A stretch of 64,000 nucleotides of DNA. Source: Bacillota bacterium (GTDB lineage Bacteria; Bacillota; Clostridia; Christensenellales; SZUA-584). The DNA is taken from assembly GCA_023390815.1 (NCBI GenBank), contig JAEWCC010000006.1, positions 1-64,000 of the forward strand, given 5' to 3'. Position numbers and translations under genes: made by a program. The notes beneath the pieces were generated by a model. That model did not search any database. It was given only the letters and a program-made list of their open reading frames with translations, and had not been told where the DNA came from. This document shows positions 34,610 to 43,936 of this stretch, piece after piece; within the stretch, counting starts at the first letter, position 1, and each line of letters opens with the position of its first letter.

Positions 34610-35173
34610 ATGTCTGTTGAAAAACAAGAGATGGCTATTGCCAACCCCGCGCCGCTGGGGCTTTTAGGCTTTGGCATGACGACCCTGCTGCTTAACATTC
34701 ACAACGCGGGCTTCATCGGCCTGTCGGGCGTAATACTCGCCATGGGGCTGTGCCTCGGCGGGGCGGCGCAGATCATCGCGGGCGTGATGGAGTTTAAAAA
34801 GGGCAACACGTTCGGCGCAACCGCGTTCACCGCGTACGGGTTTTTCTGGTGGTCGCTCGTGCTCATCTGGCTGAATCCGTTCAAGGATATCGCCGCCGCA
34901 GATTCCGCGAGCATGGGCTTTTACCTGCTGTTGTGGGGCATCTTCACCGCGTTCATGTTCATCGGCACCTTAAAGCACAACCGCGCCACGCAGGTCGTGT
35001 TCTTTACGCTGACGCTGCTGTTCCTGCTGCTCGCCGTCGCGGATTTCAGCGAGAGCGCAACGATTAAGCTGATTGCCGGGTGGGTGGGTATCCTCTGCGG
35101 CACGTCCGCCATGTACAACAGCCTTGCGCAGATCGTCAACAACGAATTCGGCAAAAAGATTCTTCCGCTGTAA
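34610..35173 (+). CDS. satP: Acetate/succinate transporter, GPR1/FUN34/YaaH family
   Basis: 187 residues with six membrane helices. The family motif NPAPLGLLGFGMTTLLLNIH is at residues 12-31, and GGAAQIIAGVMEFKKGNTFG follows in helix 2-3, then FTAYGFFWWSLVLIWL. Members move acetate or succinate across the cytoplasmic membrane, as channels or proton symporters. GGAG seven bases upstream fixes the ATG. It is monocistronic, between repeat clusters. Confidence 0.93.
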   Translation: MSVEKQEMAIANPAPLGLLGFGMTTLLLNIHNAGFIGLSGVILAMGLCLGGAAQIIAGVMEFKKGNTFGATAFTAYGFFWWSLVLIWLNPFKDIAAADSASMGFYLLLWGIFTAFMFIGTLKHNRATQVVFFTLTLLFLLLAVADFSESATIKLIAGWVGILCGTSAMYNSLAQIVNNEFGKKILPL

Positions 35174-35204
35174 CGCCAATATAATCGGGCCTCCCTCGGG
35201 AGGC

Positions 35205-35565
35205 CTTAGGCTGCCGATAAAGCCTATCATGCCTCCCTCGGATGAGCACCCTCAGGGTACGTAGGAGGTGGCACGAGGTGCCGGTGGGAGTGACCGGTAT
35301 TAAGCCATTTTCCCTCCCCCAGACGCCTTCGGCGTCAGCCCCCTCGTCTGAGGGGGCCATTATAAGAGGTTTTTTGACACTCTGGGGCCTCCCTCGGGAG
35401 GCCTTTCTGTTACCGGCCCATTCGGTTCATAGGAAGCGTCCGCGAAAGTATCATTGGTTTATCCCAAGGTATCCGCAATCGCATAGTATTAAGCCGCCGC
35501 CCAGCTGGGGACAACCTCCGTGTCTGTATATTCCGGTAGGGGACGGCCTCCGGGACGTCCCGCCA
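35205..35565. repeat. Family A and B hairpin repeats downstream of satP
   Basis: 35210-35370 is a close copy of 3050-3250 (GCCTCCCTCGGATGAGCACC, GTACGTAGGAGGTGGCACGA, GTGCCGGTGGGAGTGACC), with an extra hairpin GACGCCTTCGGCGTC. A family B end TAGGGGACGGCCTCCGGGAC lies at 35536-35555. No gene is seen in 35174-35647. Confidence 0.75.
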
Positions 35566-35647
35566 TTTATCGTCTGTTTACGCTTTATAATAAAGTTTAC
35601 ATAATATTATCCCGGCTCGTCTAACGCTGGAACTTAGCAACCGACCA

Positions 35648-36289
35648 TTACGGCTGCATATCCTTTGTCAGCTCATATACGTCTTCGTAGTATTGCCCGT
35701 TGTAATCGCTCTGCGGCGTGAAGCTGCCGTCCGCGACGCACTCCGCGGCGTAAACGAGCCTTTCCATCAGCAGCCTCGCATCGCTGTCCTCATAGGTGCG
35801 GTTCGGGTCTTTAATCAGCACCGCCTTGGACGCCTCGGCATAGGCTTTGAAATAATCTTTGTGCCTCACGGAAGCGACCATAAACCCTTTAGCAGTGTCG
35901 TATTCGTACACTGTCGGCCACTCCGGGATGCCCGGATGAGATACGGTGATATCGGGAAACCAGAACTCCCGGTATACGATGAGTTCCACGATTCCGTCTC
36001 CGTCGGAGTCGGATACGGAAAATGTCTGCTCCCTTGCCTCGTCGTCATACCCCGCAATATCCACGCGCCGGACTTCCCCCAGCGTACCCGTCTTCTCTTT
36101 ACCGTTATCCATGTAGCGCAGCGTCAGCGTTCGGACGGAGCCCGAGCCCTCCGGGGCTCTCAGCGTGATATCGATCAGGTCGTCCGTACTGAGCAGTTGC
36201 GCGGCTTCCGATTGATACGCGGTCTGCGAGCAGCCGCAAAGAAATATAATGACAAGAACAACCACAACGGTCAGTTTGAAAACTTCCAT
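35648..36289 (-). CDS. Putative lipoprotein of unknown function
   Basis: 213 residues from the ATG at 36289 (AAAGGA six bases upstream): MEVFKLTVVVVLVIIFLCGC is a lipoprotein signal with lipobox Cys20. The mature part has a beta-rich segment (LTLRYMDNGKEKTGTLGEVR) and an EF-hand-like acidic stretch SDSDGDGIVELIVYRE, then a helical C-terminus. DxDGDGxxE sequences often bind calcium, but this is not proven here. No operon partners. Confidence 0.82.
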   Translation of the reverse strand: MEVFKLTVVVVLVIIFLCGCSQTAYQSEAAQLLSTDDLIDITLRAPEGSGSVRTLTLRYMDNGKEKTGTLGEVRRVDIAGYDDEAREQTFSVSDSDGDGIVELIVYREFWFPDITVSHPGIPEWPTVYEYDTAKGFMVASVRHKDYFKAYAEASKAVLIKDPNRTYEDSDARLLMERLVYAAECVADGSFTPQSDYNGQYYEDVYELTKDMQP

Positions 36290-36454
36290 AGGTATTCCTT
36301 TCTCACCCACCACATTGTACCTACATTATAACCGCCACGCGACGGAAGTCAAAATTATGTAATTTCTTTGAACACTTGAGAGCATAGTCATCGTTGCGCT
36401 TTGTGCGCAGCCGGGCTAATATACATGAAACAGGGTATTGATGGAGGATGCGGA

Positions 36455-37186
36455 TTGCAAAGAGTAGGCGGGCGCGCGCACGCGCATGGCATCACGTTCG
36501 AGTCGGATATCGGCCGCTTGTACGCAGCGGACAACGGGCAGGATACGTTCTCCCCCTTTTCAGTTCGCACACGCCGTGTCAAAGCCGCGCTGCGCAAGGT
36601 CCCGGTACTGCGCGTATTCCCCGCGTTCGGCAAGGCTGGAACGGTCGTCTTTGCTCTCATTCTGGCACTGCTGATCGTCGAGACGTTCGCGCCGCAGCTG
36701 CTCTATGTTGAATTCTACATGCCAAACCAGATCTTCTATCTGCTCCTGGCTTGCGCTGCCGTAATCCTGTTTCTTGCGGCACTGCTGCTGCGGGATCGCT
36801 CGCGGCGTATGCTGCAACACCACGGCGCAGAACATATGGCCATTAATACTTACAGGGCGGGCGAGGCGTTGACCGCGGAGAACATCGCGCTAGCAGACCG
36901 TGCGAGCGCCCATTGCGGCAGCCTGTTCGTGCTGGTCTATCTCATTGTGGCTGTTCCGCTGATGTTTGTGCCCTACAGCGATTATTTCCTGCTCATCACA
37001 GTGGGCGTCGCGTTCGAGCTGACCGTGCTCGCACGCCGGGTAAAGTGGCTGAAATGGCTGCTGCGCTTTGGGTTATGGTCGCAGCGTAAGATATGGACGC
37101 GGGAACCCAACGCGGCGCAAATCGAAACCGCACGGCGCGGGCTCGCCACGCTGATTGAACTCACGGAAAGGGAGCTGAAGCGCTGA
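36455..37186 (+). CDS. DUF1385-like membrane protein
   Basis: About 243 residues with three to four helices. The family pattern is recognisable in LQHHGAEHMAINTYRAGEAL, followed by a cysteine (ASAHCGSLFVLVYLIVAVPL) and the C-terminal WLLRFGLWSQRKIWTREPNA. DUF1385 membrane proteins have unknown function. GGAGG seven bases before a TTG at 36455 makes this the best start (MQRVGGRAHAH...); upstream in-frame ATGs (36425) lack a ribosome site. Confidence 0.8.
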   Translation: MQRVGGRAHAHGITFESDIGRLYAADNGQDTFSPFSVRTRRVKAALRKVPVLRVFPAFGKAGTVVFALILALLIVETFAPQLLYVEFYMPNQIFYLLLACAAVILFLAALLLRDRSRRMLQHHGAEHMAINTYRAGEALTAENIALADRASAHCGSLFVLVYLIVAVPLMFVPYSDYFLLITVGVAFELTVLARRVKWLKWLLRFGLWSQRKIWTREPNAAQIETARRGLATLIELTERELKR

Positions 37187-37455
37187 TTAACGCTGCTCCT
37201 GACCTTCTTTCGCTGCTGTTGGTATGCCCAATCCCGGATAACTAGCGAATAGTCCGGGTATCGATATTTACGGGACTCTGCTATAATCGCAGCCGCAGCG
37301 GCTACGCTGTTTTCAAACATCGTTGATATCCAAACCGAATGCGCTGGAAGAGCACCTTGTGCCTTATACCTGACCCGTTCAAGGTGTGTCAGGCACTTTT
37401 CCGTACCATAGGCCATACAATACAGCAAGAAAAAGTGTGCAAGGGAGACGATTGT

Positions 37456-37797
37456 ATGTTGCCAAAAAAGGAATTGCAGGAGCTGGCGAACGCCCTGAAG
37501 GCTTCGTCTGAATATACCGATACCATACGGCTGCGCCGCCGCATCATGGAAAGCCAAATGGGTCGCACGATGCAGACCTTTGAGCGCGAACACACGCGCA
37601 TACTGAACCTCGGGCTGCCGGAGAAGGAAGCGGCGGAAAGGCTGAAAAAACTGTATGCGGACTATGGTACATTCCTGGAGCAGCCTGCCGTGAAGGAATA
37701 CATCAAGACCTCACAGAGCTACCAGAAGACGATATCGGAAAGCTTCGGATACTTAAACAGCCTGTTGGACATGAGCGGCTCGGGAACCCGCTACTGA
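37456..37797 (+). CDS. YlbF/YmcA-family protein
   Basis: 113 residues, all helical: ELQELANALKASSEYTDTIR, LGLPEKEAAERLKKLYADYG, FLEQPAVKEYIKTSQSYQKT. This is the pattern of the Com_YlbF family, whose Bacillus members (YlbF, YmcA, YaaT) form a complex that promotes RNase Y processing, sporulation and competence. AAGGGAG precedes the ATG at 37456. A good terminator follows. Confidence 0.88.
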   Translation: MLPKKELQELANALKASSEYTDTIRLRRRIMESQMGRTMQTFEREHTRILNLGLPEKEAAERLKKLYADYGTFLEQPAVKEYIKTSQSYQKTISESFGYLNSLLDMSGSGTRY

Positions 37798-37813
37798 TGC
37801 GGCAGAAAAACAT

Positions 37814-37843
37814 CGGCCCGACAGTGTCGGGCCGGTTTTATTT
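37814..37843 (+). terminator. Terminator after the YlbF-family gene
   Basis: Arms CGGCCCGA and TCGGGCCG, loop CAGTG, then GTTTTATTT. Confidence 0.85.
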
Positions 37844-37848
37844 ATCGC

Positions 37849-38331
37849 TCAGTCGTCCATATCGTCATATGCAACTTCCATGTCGTCCATATCGGGCATC
37901 ATATCCCAACCGCCCGGCATGCCGTACCAGCGGTCGCCGCTATCCACTATCGGGAAGAAATCTTCCCCACCAAAGGTACACCGGCCAAAGCGGTCGCAGC
38001 AGCGGCCGAAACGGTCGCAGCAGCGGCCGAAACTGTCTATGAAAAAGCACCGCTCAGACGGGAATCCAAAAAATAACGGGAATACAAACGGAAACGGGAA
38101 CCGGCGTCTTATCGGGAACCTTTGCGGAAAGCGTCCGCGTGGAAAACCTCTGCGCGGAAAGCCGCCGCCCGGAAAACGTCCAGGGCCACCGCCCGGAAAA
38201 CCTCCCGGACCGCCGCCCGGAAAACCTCCCGGACCGCCGCCCGGAAAACGCATAGGACCGCCGCCCGGAAACCGCCCCGGAAAACCGCGCTGCGCGGTCT
38301 GAACATCCCGCGTTTCAAAGCCATCAGGCAT
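37849..38331 (-). CDS. Gly/Pro/Phe-rich, Cys-repeat protein (coat-like)
   Basis: 160 residues of low complexity. Residues ~17-55 repeat FPGGGPGG, then an Arg/Phe/Pro block (RRGFPRGRFPQRFPIRRRFP), a short hydrophobic run (FPFVFPLFFGF), a Cys-rich repeat (RCCDRFGRCCDRFGRC) and an acidic, Met/Asp-rich tail. AAAGGAGAG lies upstream of the ATG. The composition, strongly basic centre and Cys pairs are reminiscent of crosslinked spore-coat or exosporium proteins, but I recognise no family. The repeats suggest length variation among strains. Confidence 0.75.
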   Translation of the reverse strand: MPDGFETRDVQTAQRGFPGRFPGGGPMRFPGGGPGGFPGGGPGGFPGGGPGRFPGGGFPRRGFPRGRFPQRFPIRRRFPFPFVFPLFFGFPSERCFFIDSFGRCCDRFGRCCDRFGRCTFGGEDFFPIVDSGDRWYGMPGGWDMMPDMDDMEVAYDDMDD

Positions 38332-38503
38332 AGTTTATCTCTCCTTTCTCTAAAGTGAGCCAATTAAGGGAACCATCCGCTATATAGTATGAAATTCTAT
38401 CTGCTGAGGTTCACAAGAAGTTTAATTAAGTTGTCCCGTTCAGGATACAGGCACAAGCCTGTATGCATACAATGAAGCATCTGATAACAGAAAGGAATTT
38501 AAT

Positions 38504-39066
38504 ATGGACGGTCATTTTGTAAATGGAGAATGCTTACGCGGATACATCTGAATTCGATTAATACCATGCATAGGCTATGGATGGAGCACGTGATGTAGAC
38601 GCCTTCGTTTCTTGTCAGCACTGCATCGGGCTTTGGCGATTTGAACGACGTCACGCAGAGGCTCCTTCGAAACCCCGTAGATTTTGCGGAGGCCCTTCGA
38701 CCGCTGTATGGTGACCAGAAGGCGGAACGCTTCCAGAAAATTGTTCACGGATCACCTGCTCATTGCAGCGGCCTTGGTCAACGCGGCTAAGGCAGGAGAA
38801 TCCCAAAACACCGACGAACAGCGCAGGAAATGGTACGCCAACTCGGACGATATTGCCACATTTCTGAGCGAAATCAATTTATACTGGAGCAAAGCGGCGT
38901 GGCGGGCTATGCTCTACGATCATCTGAAGATGACGGAAAACGAGGCGGTGCAGCTTTTAAACGGCCAGTACCCTCAAAGCGTCGACATACGACGCCATAC
39001 AGGTTCAGACGCTCACAATGGCGGATGAGATGACGCGCGGAATTACAACACAGTTTCGAATGTGAG
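38504..39066 (+). pseudogene. Decayed conserved gene (multiple frameshifts and a nonsense codon)
   Basis: Pieces of one protein appear in successive frames: MHRLWMEHVM-stop-TPSFLV, GDLNDVTQRLLRNPVDFAEA, LRPLYGDQKAERFQK; then a +1 shift at the AAAA near 38741 to LFTDHLLIAAALVNAAKAGE, KWYANSDDIATFLSEINLYW, MLYDHLKMTENEAVQLLNGQ; then a further shift near 38982 to TYDAIQVQTLTMADEMTRGI and a TGA at 39064. The start region near 38504 (AAAGGA before ATG) is also shifted. The order of motifs matches a conserved ~190-residue helical protein of unknown function. It is clearly inactive. Confidence 0.78.
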
Positions 39067-39099
39067 CACGCGCCGACAATATTCTCCTGCAATCTGCTG

Positions 39100-39498
39100 T
39101 TATGGCTGTGGAGTCTGCTCCACGCTGCTCCAAGAGACGGCAAAGCTGCCGCGGTGATGATCCGCTTCAAAGCGAATCTCGTACGGACCGCTTTTGTCTG
39201 CCCGCACGACAAATTCCGATGTGGGCAAATCGCTGCTCCGGTAATACTCCGTCCCGTCCGTACCGGTGATGGACAGGCTGAGCGACCCGCTGTCGGTCGC
39301 AATCGCAACGGTAAACTCAGCCGCTATATCCTGATCCGCCGCCACCGTCATAGCCTTGCTGCCGTCAAACTGCTCGTAAGCCATCGTCCATGTGTCAGCG
39401 GTGGTGTTCTCCACAGAATTCCTGGTAAAACTGCCGCTATACGTGCACCCGGCAAGCAGCATGGCGAGACACAATCCAATCAGTATCGCTTTTCTCAT
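39100..39498 (-). CDS. Small lipoprotein
   Basis: 132 residues: MRKAILIGLCLAMLLAGCTY is a lipoprotein signal with lipobox LAGC. The mature part is a single beta-rich domain (SLSLSITGTDGTEYYRSSDL, SGPYEIRFEADHHRGSFAVS). GGGGGAAG precedes the ATG. It lies 26 bases downstream of the DUF421 gene on the same strand and may share its transcript. Function unknown. Confidence 0.82.
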   Translation of the reverse strand: MRKAILIGLCLAMLLAGCTYSGSFTRNSVENTTADTWTMAYEQFDGSKAMTVAADQDIAAEFTVAIATDSGSLSLSITGTDGTEYYRSSDLPTSEFVVRADKSGPYEIRFEADHHRGSFAVSWSSVEQTPQP

Positions 39499-39524
39499 GA
39501 CTTCCCCCTATTTTTTCATGCAGA

Positions 39525-40043
39525 TTACGACCGTTTGCTGCCGCCCTTGCGCGGCCTGCGCTTCCTGACGGTCCGTTTTGTGTAATCCCCTGAAAGTACG
39601 CTGATATTGCCGTCCACTTCGAGCACTGCAAGGTTTACATCCTTGATGTCCGACACGCCGTGTTCGCGTATGGCTTCCTCAATCTCATCCATGCTGAGGC
39701 GTGCACGCTGCATGTTCGTCTTGTTTACCACACCGTTATAGATCAGCATAATCTCTTCGCCCTGCAACAGGCGGCTGACGCCACTAAAGCGGCTGATGAG
39801 CAGCTTTAAACCAAAGTTGAGCACAAACAGCACACCCGCGGCCAAAAGGCCGCCCCAAAGCGACGTACTTGGGCCGACCATTGCGTTCTGTACCGCGTTG
39901 CTGATGAGCAAAATAAACACGAGGTCGATGACGGAAAGCTGCGCAAGCTCCTTACGGCCCGTAATGCGGATCGCGATAATAATGAACAGGTATACCACCG
40001 CCGAGCTGACGATGATATTGAGATATTCGTTGTTAAACAGCAT
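39525..40043 (-). CDS. DUF421 membrane protein (YetF/YcaP-like)
   Basis: 172 residues: three N-terminal helices (9-26, 36-54, 60-82) with the family motif RITGRKELAQLSVIDLVFIL, then a cytoplasmic alpha/beta domain (LLQGEEIMLIYNGVVNKTNM, LSMDEIEEAIREHGVSDIKD) and a very basic C-terminus (KRTVRKRRPRKGGSKRS). YetF-type proteins are common in spore formers; function is not settled. GGAGGGG lies upstream of the ATG. Confidence 0.9.
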   Translation of the reverse strand: MLFNNEYLNIIVSSAVVYLFIIIAIRITGRKELAQLSVIDLVFILLISNAVQNAMVGPSTSLWGGLLAAGVLFVLNFGLKLLISRFSGVSRLLQGEEIMLIYNGVVNKTNMQRARLSMDEIEEAIREHGVSDIKDVNLAVLEVDGNISVLSGDYTKRTVRKRRPRKGGSKRS

Positions 40044-40110
40044 AGACCGCCCCTCCGCGTTATGGATGATATGCCCATCATAACGCTACAAGCGGCGGAT
40101 TACAATGTGA

Positions 40111-40677
40111 TCAGAAGCCGATCACGCCCAGATGTTCCAGCAAAATTTTAACGCCGATCAGAATCAGGATAATGCCGCCCACAATCTCCGCTGCGGATTT
40201 GAACCGCGGCCCCAGTGCGGCGCCCAGCTTTACGCCGAGGTATGACAGACCAAATGTGATGGCGCCGATAGTCAGCACGGATGGCACAATGGATGCGTGC
40301 AGCAACGCGAATGTAATACCGACTGCAAGCGCGTCGATGCTGGTTGCGAGCGCCATAATGATCATCGATTTAAAACCAAACGACCCGTTACCGAGTTTCT
40401 CTTCCTTGCTGAACGACTCGCGGATCATGTTGAGGCCAATGATTAAAAGCAAGCCGAATACCACCCAGTGGTCGTACGCGTTGATGCGGTCCATGAACTG
40501 AACGCCGAAGAAAAAGCCGATCAACGGCATCACCGCCTGAAATATACCAAAATAAGCGCCTACGATCACCGCATGGCGTGTACCGCATTGCTTTGCGCAA
40601 AGTCCCTTGCTCAATGCGACCGCGAAGGCGTCCATAGACAGCCCGACGGCGATCAGCAGCAGCTCAACAATCCCCAT
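40111..40677 (-). CDS. mntP: Manganese efflux pump
   Basis: 188 residues with six membrane helices and two pseudo-symmetric halves: LLLIAVGLSMDAFAVALSKG and IIMALATSIDALAVGITFAL, the paired (S)xDAxAV motifs whose aspartates bind Mn2+ in MntP. GGAGG lies five bases upstream. It exports excess manganese. A yybP-ykoY riboswitch with a terminator precedes it, so it should be induced by manganese. Confidence 0.95.
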   Translation of the reverse strand: MGIVELLLIAVGLSMDAFAVALSKGLCAKQCGTRHAVIVGAYFGIFQAVMPLIGFFFGVQFMDRINAYDHWVVFGLLLIIGLNMIRESFSKEEKLGNGSFGFKSMIIMALATSIDALAVGITFALLHASIVPSVLTIGAITFGLSYLGVKLGAALGPRFKSAAEIVGGIILILIGVKILLEHLGVIGF

Positions 40678-40703
40678 TCCATCCTCCGTATATCTCTACA
40701 TGC

Positions 40704-40738
40704 AAATAAACTCACGGACGGCTAAACCGCCCATGAGT
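40704..40738 (-). terminator. Expression-platform terminator before mntP
   Basis: 12-bp stem ACTCATGGGCGG/CCGTCCGTGAGT (with G-T pairs) followed by TTATTT on the minus strand. Its first strand uses the CTCA that closes the riboswitch P1 helix, so aptamer and terminator are mutually exclusive. Confidence 0.8.
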
Positions 40739-40817
40739 CTTGTTCTTTAAGGCAAACCAGGCAGATGCCAGCATGTTGATTTGCCACGCAGCCAGGCTAC
40801 GCAAACTACTCCCTCAC
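40734..40817 (-). ncRNA. yybP-ykoY manganese riboswitch
   Basis: Minus-strand GAGGGAGTAG (L1 region), a helix GGCAAATCA.../...TGGTTTGCC, and AACAAGACTCA closing P1 with TGAG. The position directly upstream of mntP and the overlapping terminator support an ON switch with Mn2+. Confidence 0.85.
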
Positions 40818-41044
40818 AGAATATTTTTATATTACCATAGTTTCTTTCGCGCTGCAATATCACGTTTTCCTATTGCGAAGGATTAAACGTCAGATAAAAG
40901 ACATGCAGTTTATAAAATACCCTATGAATTTTGTAAGCAGTATCCTCATTATTGTAAATTATGTTATACTACCTTTATAGATTATCTGTACTCAGCAAGA
41001 ATTCAATTCGAAAACTGCACCCGAGCTTCGGAGGAATTTATCAA

Positions 41045-43852
41045 ATGAAGAAAAGCATCATCGCTGTTATTACAATCACTCTTATACTAAGCACTTTTCC
41101 TGCTGTTTCGCATGCGGCAGATTACACGCTTTCGGACGGCGATTCGATGACACTGTCCAGCGGAGACACGATCACCATTGAACCGGGCGCCAGCGTGACG
41201 CTGTCCAGTGGTCTCACGACCTTAACCAATGTGCGCATCATCTGCGGAGCGGGAGTACACCTTTCGCTGACGTACGCTAAGATCGATAACAGCGCGTATC
41301 CCGGTGCATGTCCCCTCACATTCACTGGGGAGGGCAATGCGCTATATGCATCGGGCGGCGTGTCTCTCACTGGCGGTGCCGGTGTGCCGGGCGTTTCGGT
41401 TGCAGAATCGGCGGAGCTGACAATGGATAATTGTGGGCTGACTGCCGTTGGCGGCGTGGGCGCGGCTGGCATTGGCGGCGCTGCAGGACAGGACGGCGGT
41501 ACGGTCATCTTCCATAGCGGTACGCTTATTGCTACCGGCGGCAGCGGCGGCGCGGGAATCGGCGGCGGCAGCGGCGGCGCAGGCGGAACCTTGAAGGTAC
41601 TCAGGCAAACATGGTATGTGAGTGGTACCACAGTGACGGCGACGGGAACGGATGGCGGCGCGGGTATCGGCGGTGGCGCGGGCGGCGCGGGCGGCAGCTT
41701 TGAGACGGCGGGCGTATGTACGGTCACCGCAACAGGGGGCGACGGCGCTGGGATCGGCGGCGGCAGCAGCGGCAATGGCGGAACAGTGAATATTACCGGC
41801 GGCACGGTAACCGCTTCGGGCAACACCGGCGCTGGGATTGGCGGCGGAACCGGCAACGCAGGCGGAACAGTCACCATTTCCGGAGGTATCGTAACGGTCA
41901 GCAGCAGCAGCGGCGCTGGAATCGGCGGCGGCGGCGGAAGCACCACAAGCGGCAGCGGCGGCAATGTTGCTATCAATGGCGGGTTGGTAAACGCCAGCAG
42001 CACCAGCGGTGCGGACATCGGCGGCGGATATAACTCCGGCACAGCTGCAATCAACGGCATGGGCGGGACGCTCTCGCTGGACAACGCGGGAGGCCTGGTG
42101 CTTAAGAATAACGGTACAAACGCGGCGGTCACCCGGGGTACGTGCGGAATCACGGGCGCGGCAGCGGGAAGCCTGTCGGGAGTATACTTTGACGGCGTGC
42201 CGTACTTAACCGGCGAGGTGATCGACGTTTCAAGTACCGGCTCCTCTACAGGCTATACATACAGCAGTCCGGTGTTTACGATCAACGCGAATGGTGAGTA
42301 TCTGATCTGGAACGCGACAACCGCCAACCAGATCGTTGTGGCTTCCGGCGTGGAAGCGCATATCATACTGTTCGAGGCAAACATACAACCGTCGTCCGGC
42401 TATGCGTTTGATATGACCGGTGCGACGGTGGATATGACGCTAATGGGCAACAGTACGCTGAAATCCGGTAAGGGTTATACCTGTGTGCTGTGTCCTCTGG
42501 GATCGACGCTGACGATATCGGGCAGCGGCTCTCTGGACGCGGTAGCAATCAACAATTCGAGCGGCGGTTCCGGCTCAGGGATCGGTGGTAATGCGTCCAC
42601 CGCGTGCGGCAGCATTACGATCAACAGCGGTACGGTCACCGCGGCAGGCGGAAATACAAGGGGGGCAAGTTTCGGTCTGTCGGGCATCGGCGGCGCAGTT
42701 GTCAATATTTCTGGCGGAACCGTGCATGCCTTCTCATATAAGGGCGGTTATGCTCTGGGGGGCAACAGCAACACCGGCAGTTCCATCACGATCAATGGCG
42801 GAACCGTGACGGCTACAGCCGGTTTAAACAATTATGGAATAGGCGGCAAAGGTTCGGGCTCGCCTGATATCACGATTTCAGGAGGAGTGGTAACCGCAGC
42901 TGGCGATCTGCAGTCTCCCGGCATAGGCGGCATAGGAGGAACGCTCACGATATCCGGCGGCATTGTCTATACGTCAAACAGGAACAGCGGCCCGGCGATT
43001 GCGCTGTACTCCGGCGATACCGTCATATCGGGCGGTACGGTATATGCCGCCAGCAGCGACCCTGCCAAATATAAAGATATCGGCACATCAACCGGATTTG
43101 AGGGAACGCTCACCATCAGCGGAACAGCCAACGTGTTTCTCAAGAACAACAGCTGTGACACGCCCATAACCGTGACGCACGAAAACGAGACATTTGCGGC
43201 AGGCACGACTGAGGTATACGGCGAAGCTGTTTCCGTGCCGGATGACTGGACGGGCGGATTCGGCGCGTACCTGCGACCCTGCACGCTTTCCTATCATGTT
43301 AACGGCGGCAGCGGAACAGCGCCCGAAGTGACAAGGCTTTACGGCGCAACGGTCACCCTGCCGGACGACAGCGGCATGTCGAAAACCGGGTGTGTTTTCG
43401 GCGGATGGAACACGGCAGCGGACGGCAGCGGGACAGGCTATGACGCGGGCGAATCGCTGACGCTTACCGCAGATACGGAGCTGTTTGCGCAATGGACGCA
43501 ATTGACGCTGGAATCCACCGCGCCGGGCGGCAGTACGACAAACGCTACGGTATACACGGGCGGACGCTTTACGCTGACGCCGAATGTGGAGGGCGGCAAG
43601 TGGGATTGGGATGAAGCATACTTCTCCGCGACGTTCAATAGTCGCGCGACGTTTACGGCATTGAAGGCCGGGGCGAGCACCATCACCTACACCGTGGGCG
43701 GCGTCACGGCTTCCTACAAGGTGACCATCGAAAAAAGTGAACTGCCGGAGACGGGGCAGAACTCCGGGTGGATATGGGTGCTTGGAATATCCAGCGTTCT
43801 TGCCTGCACCGCAGCGATAGCACTTAAAAAACGTTCCCTGAAACAGTATTGA
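41045..43852 (+). CDS. LPXTG surface protein with Gly-rich beta-helix repeats (LPETG)
   Basis: 935 residues from the ATG at 41045 (GGAGG ten bases upstream). Signal peptide 1-24 (ending VSHAADYT). Two Gly-rich right-handed beta-helix-like regions (about 100-330 and 470-670) are built from GAGIGGG, GGTVTISGG and similar units. An InlB/Flg_new-type repeat follows (~765-840; SYHVNGGSGTAPEVTRLYGA, FGGWNTAADGSGTGY), then a short conserved domain (TLTPNVEGGKWDWDEAYFSA), and LPETG at 900-904 with helix and KKRSLKQY tail. A sortase would anchor it to peptidoglycan; no sortase is in the window. First of three tandem paralogs; probably an adhesin or glycan-binding protein. Confidence 0.9.
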   Translation: MKKSIIAVITITLILSTFPAVSHAADYTLSDGDSMTLSSGDTITIEPGASVTLSSGLTTLTNVRIICGAGVHLSLTYAKIDNSAYPGACPLTFTGEGNALYASGGVSLTGGAGVPGVSVAESAELTMDNCGLTAVGGVGAAGIGGAAGQDGGTVIFHSGTLIATGGSGGAGIGGGSGGAGGTLKVLRQTWYVSGTTVTATGTDGGAGIGGGAGGAGGSFETAGVCTVTATGGDGAGIGGGSSGNGGTVNITGGTVTASGNTGAGIGGGTGNAGGTVTISGGIVTVSSSSGAGIGGGGGSTTSGSGGNVAINGGLVNASSTSGADIGGGYNSGTAAINGMGGTLSLDNAGGLVLKNNGTNAAVTRGTCGITGAAAGSLSGVYFDGVPYLTGEVIDVSSTGSSTGYTYSSPVFTINANGEYLIWNATTANQIVVASGVEAHIILFEANIQPSSGYAFDMTGATVDMTLMGNSTLKSGKGYTCVLCPLGSTLTISGSGSLDAVAINNSSGGSGSGIGGNASTACGSITINSGTVTAAGGNTRGASFGLSGIGGAVVNISGGTVHAFSYKGGYALGGNSNTGSSITINGGTVTATAGLNNYGIGGKGSGSPDITISGGVVTAAGDLQSPGIGGIGGTLTISGGIVYTSNRNSGPAIALYSGDTVISGGTVYAASSDPAKYKDIGTSTGFEGTLTISGTANVFLKNNSCDTPITVTHENETFAAGTTEVYGEAVSVPDDWTGGFGAYLRPCTLSYHVNGGSGTAPEVTRLYGATVTLPDDSGMSKTGCVFGGWNTAADGSGTGYDAGESLTLTADTELFAQWTQLTLESTAPGGSTTNATVYTGGRFTLTPNVEGGKWDWDEAYFSATFNSRATFTALKAGASTITYTVGGVTASYKVTIEKSELPETGQNSGWIWVLGISSVLACTAAIALKKRSLKQY

Positions 43853-43904
43853 ATTTGCTTTTAACGCTTGCCTTTTTAAGGTGATTGGCTGTATAAAAGC
43901 GTAT

Positions 43905-43936
43905 AAAACGGATGCGGAAGCGTCCGTTTTTATATC
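43905..43936 (+). terminator. Terminator after the LPETG protein gene
   Basis: Arms AACGGATGC and GCGTCCGTT with loop GGAA and a TTTT tail. Confidence 0.75.
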
